Below are positions 24,536 to 31,626 of a DNA stretch of 64,000 nucleotides, piece by piece. Position 1 is the first letter of the stretch, and each line of letters opens with the position of its first letter. Made by a program: the position numbers and the translations under genes. Source of the stretch: Streptomyces echinatus (GTDB taxonomy: Bacteria; Actinomycetota; Actinomycetes; Streptomycetales; Streptomycetaceae); contig NZ_JACHJK010000007.1 in assembly GCF_014203595.1 (NCBI RefSeq), positions 248,001 to 312,000 on the forward strand, in the 5' to 3' direction. The notes under the pieces are model-generated. The model was not told the origin of the DNA. It was given only the letters and a program-made list of their open reading frames with translations, and searched no databases.

Positions 24536-25206
24536 CGGACCTCACCTCGCGCGAGGTGGGAGAACCAGCCGACGTGCCGGTGCACGACGGCGACGGCCGC
24601 CTCCGCGTCCCCGGCGCGCAGCGCGTCCAGGATCTCCTCGTGCTCGGCGAGCGTCTTGGCGATCCGGTCGGGGTGGGAGTGCATGACGGCGACGCCCATC
24701 CGCAGCTGACGGTCGCGCAGCTGGTCGTAGAGCCGGGAGAGGATCTCGTTGCCGCCGCTGCGCACGATCTCGGCGTGGAAGCAGCGGTCGGTGACCGCGG
24801 CGGCGGCCAGGTCTCCGGCCGCGGCCTGCGCCCTCTGCTGCCGCAGCAGTTCGGACAGCCGTTCCAGCAGGCCCGCGGGGGCGGGTACCGCCTTGCGGGC
24901 CGCGTGCTCCTCCACCAGCAGCCGGGTCTCCACCACGTCGGCGATCTCCTGCGCGGAGACCGGCAGGACCAGGGCGCCCTTCTTGGGGTAGAGCCGGATG
25001 AGCCCCTCGGCCTCCAGCCGCAGCAGCGCCTCCCGAACGGGCGTGCGCGAGACCCCGACGGCCTCGGCCAGCTCGCCCTCGGTGAGCAGGGTGCCGCCCT
25101 CGTAGCGGCGGTCGAGCACCCCCTGCTTGACGTGCGCGTACACGCGGTCGGCGGCGGGTGGCGGCTTGAGGGACTGCGGGGCGGACTGCTCGACGGCCGT
25201 TTCCAT
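24532..25206 (-). CDS. GntR family regulator, FCD subfamily
   Basis: A 224-residue regulator. It has an N-terminal GntR winged helix (about residues 18-85: VYAHVKQGVLDRRYEGGTLLTEGELAEAVGVSRTPVREALLRLEAEGLI) and a C-terminal FCD ligand-binding domain (about 90-215, with metal/ligand histidines in DRCFHAEIVRSGGN and the later HEEILDAL). FCD regulators respond to carboxylates and control their uptake. It is the first gene of a two-gene operon with the MFS transporter. The ATG at 25206 was preferred to the longer frame because TGTGGGC and a conserved N-terminus start there. Confidence 0.9.
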   Translation of the reverse strand: METAVEQSAPQSLKPPPAADRVYAHVKQGVLDRRYEGGTLLTEGELAEAVGVSRTPVREALLRLEAEGLIRLYPKKGALVLPVSAQEIADVVETRLLVEEHAARKAVPAPAGLLERLSELLRQQRAQAAAGDLAAAAVTDRCFHAEIVRSGGNEILSRLYDQLRDRQLRMGVAVMHSHPDRIAKTLAEHEEILDALRAGDAEAAVAVVHRHVGWFSHLARGEVR

Positions 25207-25218
25207 GCCCACAGGATA

Positions 25219-25233
25219 GATACAACACGTACG
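25219..25233. promoter_or_regulatory. Candidate GntR operator upstream of gntR-mfs
   Basis: The stretch gatacaacacgtacg contains TAC-N5-GTA (25221-25231), about 15 bp upstream of the GntR start and within its likely promoter. FadR/GntR-type sites are short palindromes of this kind, but the match is weak. Confidence 0.3.
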
Positions 25234-25405
25234 CAAGCGGCAGGACCGTCCACCATCCGGACCCGGCCGGGCGCGCCGGACACCCCCCGCAGCGACCGCA
25301 CAACCTTCTGTGCTACTTACGTGTCACACAGATGCGGCCCTCGCCAGCTCCCGTTTCAACTCGGCCGCACTCCATGGGCATTCAAGACATTCGAGGTACA
25401 TCAAG

Positions 25406-26308
25406 TTGATTACCGGCATTACGGTCACCCGTCTTCGCAGAGCCGCCGCCGTCGCCGTCACCTCCGGCGCGCTGGTCGCCACCGGTGCCCTCACCGCGGC
25501 GCCCGCACAGGCCGTCACCGCGCCCTCGATCGTGGCCAAGGGCGGGTACCTCATGAACAACGCGAACAACTCGACGCTCTACGTCAAGAACGCGGACGGC
25601 CGGCTCTCCACCGGCTCGACCACGAAGATCATGACCGCCAAGGTCGTGCTCGCGCAGCCCAGCCTCAACCTGGACGCCAAGGTCGAGATCAAGAAGATCT
25701 ACAGCGACTACGTCGTCAGGAACAACGCCTCCCTGGCGCACCTGATCGTCGGCGACAAGGTGACCGTGCGTGACCTGCTGTACGGCCTGATGCTGCCGTC
25801 CGGCTGCGACGCCGCCTACGCGCTCGCCGACAAGTTCGGCTCGGGCTCCACCACCGCCGCGCGCGTGAAGTCCTTCGTCGGCAAGATGAACTCCGCCGCC
25901 GCGGCCCTGCATCTGCAGAACACGCACTTCGATTCCTTCGACGGCATCGGCAACGGCAACAATTACTCGACGCCGCGCGACCTGACGAAGATCGCCAGCA
26001 GCGCGATGAAGAACGCCACGTTCCGCACGGTCGTGAAGACCAAGACGTACACCGCCAAGACGCAGACCAAGTCGGGCGGCACCCGCACGATGGCGCCGTG
26101 GAAGAACACCAACGGGCTCCTCGGCAGCTACAGCGGCACCATCGGCGTGAAGACCGGCTCCGGCCCGGAGGCCAAGTACTGCCTGGTCTTCGCCGCGACC
26201 CGGAACGGCAAGACGGTCATCGGCACCGTCCTCGCCTCCTCCTCCATCGCCCAGCGCGAGGCGGACGCGAAGAAGATGATGAGCTACGGCTTCGCCCGTC
26301 TCGGCTGA
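25406..26308 (+). CDS. DD-transpeptidase/carboxypeptidase of the Streptomyces K15 type
   Basis: A 300-residue secreted penicillin-binding enzyme that cleaves or transfers the D-Ala-D-Ala end of peptidoglycan peptides outside the membrane. With TTG 25406 as start (GAGGT 9 nt upstream), a Sec signal peptide ends at AQA-36. Motifs are Ser71-Thr-Thr-Lys74, Ser132-Gly-Cys134 in place of the usual SxN, and Lys249-Thr-Gly251. Subtracting the 36-residue signal gives Ser35, Ser96-Gly-Cys98 and Lys213, the numbering I recall for the K15 DD-transpeptidase. The Cys variant of motif 2 is thus family-typical, not damage. A longer frame to 25310 would spoil the signal peptide. Terminator and tandem repeats follow. 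Confidence 0.95.
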   Translation: MITGITVTRLRRAAAVAVTSGALVATGALTAAPAQAVTAPSIVAKGGYLMNNANNSTLYVKNADGRLSTGSTTKIMTAKVVLAQPSLNLDAKVEIKKIYSDYVVRNNASLAHLIVGDKVTVRDLLYGLMLPSGCDAAYALADKFGSGSTTAARVKSFVGKMNSAAAALHLQNTHFDSFDGIGNGNNYSTPRDLTKIASSAMKNATFRTVVKTKTYTAKTQTKSGGTRTMAPWKNTNGLLGSYSGTIGVKTGSGPEAKYCLVFAATRNGKTVIGTVLASSSIAQREADAKKMMSYGFARLG

Positions 26309-26310
26309 CA

Positions 26311-26387
26311 CCCGCTCCACCCCGCTCCACTCGCTCCACCCCGCTCCACCCGCTCCACCCCGCTCCACTCGCTCCACCCCGCTTCAT
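26311..26387. repeat. Tandem CCGCTCCAC repeats after the K15-type gene
   Basis: Eight head-to-tail copies of a 9-10 bp unit (cccgctccac, tcgctccac or ccgctccac; the last decays to cccgcttcat), starting 3 bp after the stop. A 38-bp higher-order period is visible from 26321. It lies in the 3' UTR just before the terminator. It looks like replication-slippage DNA and has no coding sense. Confidence 0.9.
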
Positions 26388-26390
26388 CCG

Positions 26391-26421
26391 AAGGGCCCGC
26401 CGCACACAGCGGCGGGCCCTT
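26391..26421 (+). terminator. Terminator of the K15-type gene
   Basis: A perfect 13-bp stem (AAGGGCCCGCCGC at 26391-26403, complement at 26409-26421), loop ACACA, followed by TT. Confidence 0.9.
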
Positions 26422-26462
26422 TCCGCTGCGTCCGCCGGCGCCCGCCCTCCCCGGATGACATA

Positions 26463-26489
26463 CATGGTGCTAGTGTCATTAGCACCATG
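26463..26489. promoter_or_regulatory. Operator of the YtrA-type GntR repressor, overlapping its start codon
   Basis: CATGGTGCTA (26463-26472), seven bases, then TAGCACCATG (26480-26489): a perfect inverted repeat with 10-bp arms. Its last three bases are the ATG of the GntR gene at 26487, so the bound repressor would cover the start codon, and the mRNA may be leaderless. TAGTGT (26471-26476) inside the repeat could be the -10 element. This is a strong autoregulation candidate. Confidence 0.8.
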
Positions 26490-26834
26490 CTGCTGCACCT
26501 GGACAAGGCCGACACCCGCCCGCTGCACGAGCAGATCGCCTCGGCGGTCCGGCGGGCCGTCGCCGAGGGCGAGTGCCGCGCGGGCGACCGGCTGCCGTCG
26601 GCCCGCGATCTCTCCTCGGCCCTGGACGTCAACGTCAACACCGTCCTGCGCGGCTTGCGCGAACTGCGGGACGAGGGCCTGCTGGAGTTCCGCCGGGGCC
26701 GGGGAATCACCGTCGCCGAAGGAGCGGCCCGGCGATCCGGGCTGCAGATCAGGGTGCGGGAACTGGTGGCGGAGGCGTCCCGGCTGGGCTACAGCCGGAC
26801 CGACCTCATCGACATGATCAGGGGGCTGGCGTGA
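26487..26834 (+). CDS. Short GntR-family repressor, YtrA subfamily
   Basis: A 115-residue regulator made of a GntR winged helix (DTRPLHEQIASAVRRAVAEGECRAGDRLPSARDLSSALDVNVNTVLRGLRELRDEGLLEFRRGRG) plus a short dimerisation helix pair (VRELVAEASRLGYSRTDLIDMIRGL), the YtrA size. YtrA repressors control small membrane or ABC operons they are coupled to, typically in response to cell-envelope stress. The stop is overlapped by the GTG of the DUF1648 gene (GTGA at 26831-26834), so this is a two-gene operon. The operator palindrome includes the ATG. Confidence 0.93.
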   Translation: MLLHLDKADTRPLHEQIASAVRRAVAEGECRAGDRLPSARDLSSALDVNVNTVLRGLRELRDEGLLEFRRGRGITVAEGAARRSGLQIRVRELVAEASRLGYSRTDLIDMIRGLA

Positions 26835-27823
26835 CGGTGACGGGGAAGGACGCGGGGCCCGCGCCGCACGGCCGTGCGGGACGCCGGTGGCTCATCGGCT
26901 CGACGGCGGCCGTCACCATCCTGATCGCCGGCCTGCCCTGGGCCGCGCACGGCCGGCTCCCCGGCCGGCTGGCGACCCACTGGAGCGGCGGTGGCACCCC
27001 CGACGGCTCGATGCCCCTGTGGGCGGCCTCCCTGTTTCCCACCGGTATCTGGCTGCTGGCCGCCCTCGCGGGGAGCGTCCCGTGGCGCCGCTCCCGGCCC
27101 ACCGCACGCCCCTGGCGGGCGATGGCCCTGGCGCCCACCGGGGCGGTGCTCCTCGGCGCGCAGGTGTCCGTCGTCCGGGCGAACCTAGGCCACGCGGACT
27201 GGCACGACGCCCGCCTGCCGGTCCTGTGGGCGGTGCCGCTCGTGGCCCTGGCGGCGGCCGCCGGCGTGCTGGCCTGGCGGCTGACCACCCGGTCCACCGC
27301 GGCGCCCGCGGACAGCGCACCCGCGCTGGACCTGCCCGAGGGGGAACGGCTCGTGTGGTTCTCCCGCACGGCCAACCCCTGGCTGTCCCTGCTGGCGGCG
27401 GTGACGGGGCTGATCGCCGCCGCCGCGCTGGTGGCCCTGGCCGCCGGCCTGGCGGACCCCGCCGGACTGTGGCCCGTGAGCGCGGTCTGCGCGGTCACAT
27501 CGCTCGCCGGCGCCGCCTTCTCCTCGGTCCGGGCGACGGTGTCGGAGACGGGCCTGGAGGTGTCGTTCGGCCCGCTCGGCTGGCCCGCCCGCCGCTGGGC
27601 CCCGGCCGCCATCGAGTCCGCCCGAGCCGAGCGGCGGCTGCCGTCCCAGGTCGGCGGCTGGGGCTACCGCCTCAGCGGCCTCGGCACGACGGTCATGCTC
27701 CGCGCCGGCGACTGCCTGGTCATACGCCCCCGGGGCCGGCGTGCCGACTTCGCGGTGAGCGTGGACGACGCCGAACGGGGCGCGGCCCTGCTGAACGCGC
27801 TACGGACCCGACGCCCCCGCTGA
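26831..27823 (+). CDS. DUF1648 domain membrane protein
   Basis: A 330-residue membrane protein. The N-terminal helix (residues ~18-36) and a following LPGRLATHWSGGGTPDGSMP segment are the DUF1648 signature (SdpI-related family). Further helices lie near 57-75, 98-115, 130-150, 180-205 and 210-225, before a beta-rich soluble C-terminal part (~235-330). DUF1648 proteins accompany YtrA-type GntR repressors in many actinobacteria; SdpI-like members confer immunity to membrane-active toxins. The pairing suggests envelope sensing or defence. The GTG at 26831 is set by the overlap with the upstream stop. Confidence 0.85.
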   Translation: MTVTGKDAGPAPHGRAGRRWLIGSTAAVTILIAGLPWAAHGRLPGRLATHWSGGGTPDGSMPLWAASLFPTGIWLLAALAGSVPWRRSRPTARPWRAMALAPTGAVLLGAQVSVVRANLGHADWHDARLPVLWAVPLVALAAAAGVLAWRLTTRSTAAPADSAPALDLPEGERLVWFSRTANPWLSLLAAVTGLIAAAALVALAAGLADPAGLWPVSAVCAVTSLAGAAFSSVRATVSETGLEVSFGPLGWPARRWAPAAIESARAERRLPSQVGGWGYRLSGLGTTVMLRAGDCLVIRPRGRRADFAVSVDDAERGAALLNALRTRRPR

Positions 27824-27983
27824 ACGCGGGGCGGCGCCGGCCTCGGTCGGGCGCCGCGTCCGCCGCACGACCGGAGCCGAACATGCCGATTCGGGCGTGA
27901 GGCCGGGGACTTGACACCCGGTCTCCTCCCGCGCTGCCCGTGGTGGCCGCCTCATCACAGAACACCGTTGCGGCGCAAGGGAT

Positions 27984-28012
27984 TTGACATTCTTCGCCCG
28001 CAATCGTGAACA
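27984..28012 (+). promoter_or_regulatory. Possible promoter of the Bro-N gene
   Basis: A consensus -35 TTGACA (27984-27989) is followed at 17 bp by TGAACA (28007-28012), a weak -10. It lies in the only AT-richer part of the 253-bp gap, about 65 bp before the ATG at 28077. Confidence 0.4.
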
Positions 28013-28076
28013 ACAAGCCTTTCCGCTGGCATATTCGCCGCCTTGCGATCTACGTTCCGCGGCGGAGGTGGTTCCC

Positions 28077-29159
28077 ATGAACGAACCCAGGAAGCAGTCC
28101 CATCCCGCGGGACAGCGCGAGGCGATCGACGTCAGTGACTTCGTGTACGCGGCGACCGGAGCCCGTGTGCGCCGGCTGACGATGCCGGACGGAAAGCACT
28201 GGTTCCCGGCGGTGGACGTGTGCAAGGAACTGGGCCACAGCAACTCCCGGCAGGCACTCGCCGATCACGTCCCCGAGGTGCACCGAGAGATTCTCGAGAC
28301 CGTAACTGGAGCTTACGGTCTCAGCATTCCCGCAGGTCGGGAGTGGCGCCGAGACTTGAATGTCATCTCTCTGCAGGGTCTCATCCTCCTCGTCCAGGCC
28401 TGCACCAAACCCTCCTGCGCCCCCTTCAAGCAATGGGTCGCCGAAGTCATCGAGACCGTGCAGCGGGAGGGGTCCTACACGCTCGAAGAGGCCGAGGTGC
28501 AGCCGGCCGGGCCCGGCGCGCCCCTCGCCTACGCCATGCCCGAGCAGGTGGCGGAGGCGATCGTCCGGCTGGAGACGCACAACCTTCAGCTGGACGAGGA
28601 ACTGGCCGACGGGCAGCGCAAGACGCTCGAGCTGCAGAAGGAGACGCTGGCCGTCCAGCGGGAGGCTCTGACCGCCCAGCAGGAGACGCTGACCCTCCAG
28701 CGCGAGGCTCTGACCGCCCAGCAGGAGACGCTGACCCTCCAGCGCGAGGCTCTGACCGTCCAACGGGAGGCGCTGGCGACGGAGAAGGCCACCCTCGCCG
28801 TCCAGCAGGCCATGGTCCGGGCGATGGAACGCATCGCGGACCGGCTCGACGCCCTCGTCCTCGGACGTCCCGCCCCCGGCGCGCAGCTCGTGGGATCGCC
28901 CACCACCGAGTCCGTACTGGCCGGCTGGCGGCAACGGCTGTCGGTGACGGCGGACGTGTGGACGGTCGCCGTGGTGATCGCCCCGGTCCTCGTCGAGAAG
29001 GGCGAGCTGCGCGAGCCCCTCGAGTCGATCGCGGCCCGTACGGGTCTCTCGGTGCACCGCGTCAACGAATGCCTCCGCCTGCTGCGCAAGCACGCCTGCA
29101 TCCAGTCGCGGGGCGGGGCGGAGGACGGGGCGCCGGTGTACGTGCTCGACCAGGGCTGA
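28077..29159 (+). CDS. Bro-N domain protein with coiled coil and C-terminal helix-turn-helix
   Basis: A 360-residue protein. Residues ~15-120 form a Bro-N domain of the phage antirepressor/baculovirus BRO type (DFVYAATGARVRRLTMPDGKHWFPAVDVCKELGHSNSRQALADHV, then SLQGLILLVQACTKP). Residues ~170-265 are a long coiled coil of LTAQQETLTLQREA repeats. The C-terminal ~85 residues look like a winged helix (LESIAARTGLSVHRVNECLRLLRKHACI). This is a DNA-binding regulator layout. GGAGG precedes the ATG at 28077. No phage structural gene is nearby, so it is probably a domesticated regulator rather than part of a prophage. Confidence 0.88.
   Translation: MNEPRKQSHPAGQREAIDVSDFVYAATGARVRRLTMPDGKHWFPAVDVCKELGHSNSRQALADHVPEVHREILETVTGAYGLSIPAGREWRRDLNVISLQGLILLVQACTKPSCAPFKQWVAEVIETVQREGSYTLEEAEVQPAGPGAPLAYAMPEQVAEAIVRLETHNLQLDEELADGQRKTLELQKETLAVQREALTAQQETLTLQREALTAQQETLTLQREALTVQREALATEKATLAVQQAMVRAMERIADRLDALVLGRPAPGAQLVGSPTTESVLAGWRQRLSVTADVWTVAVVIAPVLVEKGELREPLESIAARTGLSVHRVNECLRLLRKHACIQSRGGAEDGAPVYVLDQG
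28662..28769 (+). repeat. 42-bp in-frame tandem repeat in the Bro-N gene
   Basis: Two identical 42-bp units (28662-28703 and 28704-28745) and a diverged partial third to about 28769. Each encodes 14 residues of the coiled coil, two heptads. Unit number could vary between strains by slippage without breaking the frame. Confidence 0.9.
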
Positions 29160-29168
29160 AAGGGAGAA

Positions 29169-29201
29169 GGGGCGGTCGCAAGCCAAAATTGCGACCGCCC
29201 C
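29169..29201. terminator. Bidirectional terminator between Bro-N and BCKDH E2 genes
   Basis: A perfect 13-bp stem (GGGGCGGTCGCAA at 29169-29181, complement at 29189-29201) with loop GCCAAAA, 9 bp past the Bro-N stop and facing the convergent E2 stop. Confidence 0.9.
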
Positions 29202-29233
29202 ACCTCGTCTCAGACGTTACCCGCCGAGGGCTC

Positions 29234-30637
29234 TCACGCCCAGGTGATCAGCCTCTTCGGCTGCTCCAGAATCGCCGCCACATCGGCCAGCACCTTGGAA
29301 CCCAGCTCGCCGTCGACCAGGCGGTGGTCGAAGCTCAGGGCCAGCGTGGTCACCTGGCGCGGCTTCACCTTGCCCTTGTGGACCCACGGCTGGAGCTTGA
29401 TCGCACCGACCGCGAGGATCGCCGACTCGCCCGGGTTGAGGATCGGGGTGCCCGTGTCGACGCCGAAGACACCGACGTTGGTGATGGTCACCGTGCCGCC
29501 CTGCATGGCGGCGGGCGAGGTCTTGCCCTCGCGGGCCGTCGCCACCAGCTCGCCCAGTGCCTCCGCCAGCTGCGGGAGCGTCTTGTCGTGCGCGTCCTTG
29601 ATGTTCGGGACGATCAGGCCACGGGGGGTGGCCGCCGCGATGCCCAGGTTGACGTAGTGCTTGAGCACGATCTCCTGGTTGGCCTCGTCCCAGGAGGCGT
29701 TGACGTCCGGATTGCGCTTGATGGCGACCAGCAGGGCCTTGGCGATCAGCAGGAGCGGGTTGACCCGCAGGCCCTGCATGTCCTTGTCCTGCTTCAGCTC
29801 CTCGACCAGCTTCATCGTGCGGGTCACGTCCACCGTCACGAACTCGGTGACGTGCGGCGCCGTGAAGGCCGAGCCGATCATCGCCTGCGCGGTGGCCTTG
29901 CGGACGCCCTTGACCGGGATGCGGGTCTCGCGCCCGGTGTCGTACGACGCCGCGGGCGCCGGAGCGACGGGGGCGGTGGCCGGGGCCGCCGGGGCCGGGG
30001 CGGTCGGCTGGGCGGCCGCCGGTGCGGCCGCCGCGTGGACGTCCTCACGGGTGATGACGCCGTCCGGGCCCGACGGGATGATCGCGGTCAGGTCGACGCC
30101 GAGGTCCTTGGCCAGCTTGCGCACCGGGGGCTTGGCCAGCGGGCGGGACTTGTCGGCGACGGCTCCGCCGTGGCCGTTCAGCTCCGTCTGGACCGCCTGG
30201 GCCGGCGCCGGGACGGTGACCTCGGGGCCCTTGCGGGGGCGGCGCTTGGTGGAGGAGGTGGCCACGCCGTAGCCGACGAGGACCGGCTGGCGGGCCGGCG
30301 GCTTGGCCTCCTCCCCGGGCTGGGCCGGCTCCGTCTGCGGCTGCGCGGCGGGGGCCTCCGGAGCGGCACCGCCGGCCACGGCCACCGCCACGGCGATGAT
30401 GGGCGTGCCCACGTCCACCGTGGTGCCCTCGGGGAAGTGCAGTTCGCGAACCACGCCGTCGTAGGGGATGGGGAGTTCCACCGCCGCCTTGGCGGTCTCC
30501 ACCTCGCAGACCACCTGGCCGTCGGTGACCGTGTCGCCCGGCTGGACGTACCACTTGAGGATCTCGGCCTCGGTGAGTCCCTCGCCCACGTCGGGCATCT
30601 TGAACTCGCGTACGGACGCTTCCGTCATCGTCGTCAC
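29234..30637 (-). CDS. bkdC: 2-oxoacid dehydrogenase E2 (dihydrolipoamide acyltransferase), first BCKDH operon
   Basis: A 467-residue E2 core enzyme of the branched-chain 2-oxoacid dehydrogenase complex. A single lipoyl domain lies at residues ~8-85 with the lipoylated Lys in VETAKA. A peripheral subunit-binding domain follows at ~170-210 (RKLAKDLGVDLTAIIPSG). Pro/Ala linkers flank it, and the catalytic domain (~240-467) has the active-site motif SFDHRLVDG. It transfers acyl groups from E1-bound decarboxylated valine, leucine or isoleucine keto acids to CoA. Third gene of an E1alpha-E1beta-E2 operon, 10 bp after E1beta. The E3 lipoamide dehydrogenase must be elsewhere. Confidence 0.92.
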   Translation of the reverse strand: MTTMTEASVREFKMPDVGEGLTEAEILKWYVQPGDTVTDGQVVCEVETAKAAVELPIPYDGVVRELHFPEGTTVDVGTPIIAVAVAVAGGAAPEAPAAQPQTEPAQPGEEAKPPARQPVLVGYGVATSSTKRRPRKGPEVTVPAPAQAVQTELNGHGGAVADKSRPLAKPPVRKLAKDLGVDLTAIIPSGPDGVITREDVHAAAAPAAAQPTAPAPAAPATAPVAPAPAASYDTGRETRIPVKGVRKATAQAMIGSAFTAPHVTEFVTVDVTRTMKLVEELKQDKDMQGLRVNPLLLIAKALLVAIKRNPDVNASWDEANQEIVLKHYVNLGIAAATPRGLIVPNIKDAHDKTLPQLAEALGELVATAREGKTSPAAMQGGTVTITNVGVFGVDTGTPILNPGESAILAVGAIKLQPWVHKGKVKPRQVTTLALSFDHRLVDGELGSKVLADVAAILEQPKRLITWA

Positions 30638-30647
30638 GACCCTCTCC

Positions 30648-31625
30648 TCAGTACGCCAGCGAGCGGTCGACGGCGTCGAGCACGCGGTCCAGGTTCGGCA
30701 GGTACTCCTCCTCCAGGCGGGCCGGCGGGTACGGGGCGTGGTAGCCGCCGACCCTGAGGACCGGTGCCTCCAGGTGGTAGAAGCAGCGCTCGGTGATCCG
30801 CGCGGCGATCTCCGCGCCGGAGCCGAAGAACACCGGTGCCTCGTGCACCACGACCAGGCGGCGGGTCTTCTCCACCGAGGCCTGGACGGCGTCGAAGTCG
30901 AGGGGGCTGACCGAGCGCAGGTCCAGGACCTCCAGGGACTTGCCCTCCTCGGCGGCCGCGGCGGCGACCTCCTGGCACAGCTTCACCATCGGGCCGTACG
31001 CCGCCAGGGTCAGGTCGGTGCCCTCGCGGACGACCTGGGCCCTGTGCAGCGGGGCGGGGATCGCCTCGAAGTCGACCTCGGCCTTGTCCCAGTAACGCCG
31101 CTTGGGCTCGAAGTAGATCACCGGGTCGTCGCTCTGGATGGCCTGCTGCATCATCCAGTAGGCGTCGGAGGCGTTGGACGGGCTGACGATCTTGAGGCCG
31201 GCCACGTGCGCGAACAGCGCCTCGGGGGACTCGGAGTGGTGCTCGACCGCGCCGATGCCACCGCCGTAGGGGATCCGGACGACGACCGGCAGCTTGACCT
31301 TGCCCAGCGAGCGGGCGTGCATCTTGGCGAGCTGGGTGACGATCTGGTCGTAGGCCGGGAAGACGAAGCCGTCGAACTGGATCTCCACCACCGGGCGGTA
31401 GCCGCGCAGGGCCAGGCCGATCGCGGTGCCGACGATGCCGGACTCCGCGAGCGGGGTGTCGATGACCCGGCTCTCGCCGAAGTCCTTCTGCAGGCCGTCC
31501 GTCACCCGGAAGACGCCGCCGAGCTTGCCGACGTCCTCGCCCATGACGAGGACCTTGGGGTCGGCGTCCAGGGCATGGCGCAGCGACTCGTTGATGGCCT
31601 TCGCCATCGCCATCTTCTCGGCCAT
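30648..31625 (-). CDS. bkdB: 2-oxoacid dehydrogenase E1 beta, first BCKDH operon
   Basis: A 325-residue beta subunit of the thiamine-diphosphate-dependent E1 decarboxylase. Recognisable features are MGEDVGKLGGVFRVTDGLQ (start of the TPP pyrimidine-binding fold), DTPLAESGIVGTAIGLAL, IPYGGGIGAVEHHSESPEALFAH, and the C-terminal AARITERCFYHLEAPVLRV. The ATG at 31625 has AAGGGGG upstream. The start is one base from the E1alpha stop (31627), so the two are translationally coupled. EPKRRYW is the branched-chain-type substrate-loop segment, which supports BCKDH rather than pyruvate dehydrogenase. Confidence 0.93.
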   Translation of the reverse strand: MAEKMAMAKAINESLRHALDADPKVLVMGEDVGKLGGVFRVTDGLQKDFGESRVIDTPLAESGIVGTAIGLALRGYRPVVEIQFDGFVFPAYDQIVTQLAKMHARSLGKVKLPVVVRIPYGGGIGAVEHHSESPEALFAHVAGLKIVSPSNASDAYWMMQQAIQSDDPVIYFEPKRRYWDKAEVDFEAIPAPLHRAQVVREGTDLTLAAYGPMVKLCQEVAAAAAEEGKSLEVLDLRSVSPLDFDAVQASVEKTRRLVVVHEAPVFFGSGAEIAARITERCFYHLEAPVLRVGGYHAPYPPARLEEEYLPNLDRVLDAVDRSLAY

Positions 31626-31626
31626 C

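Noticed and set aside
28077..29159. A prophage region around the Bro-N gene
   Set aside because: No integrase, portal, capsid, tail or lysis gene nearby; neighbours are core metabolic genes.
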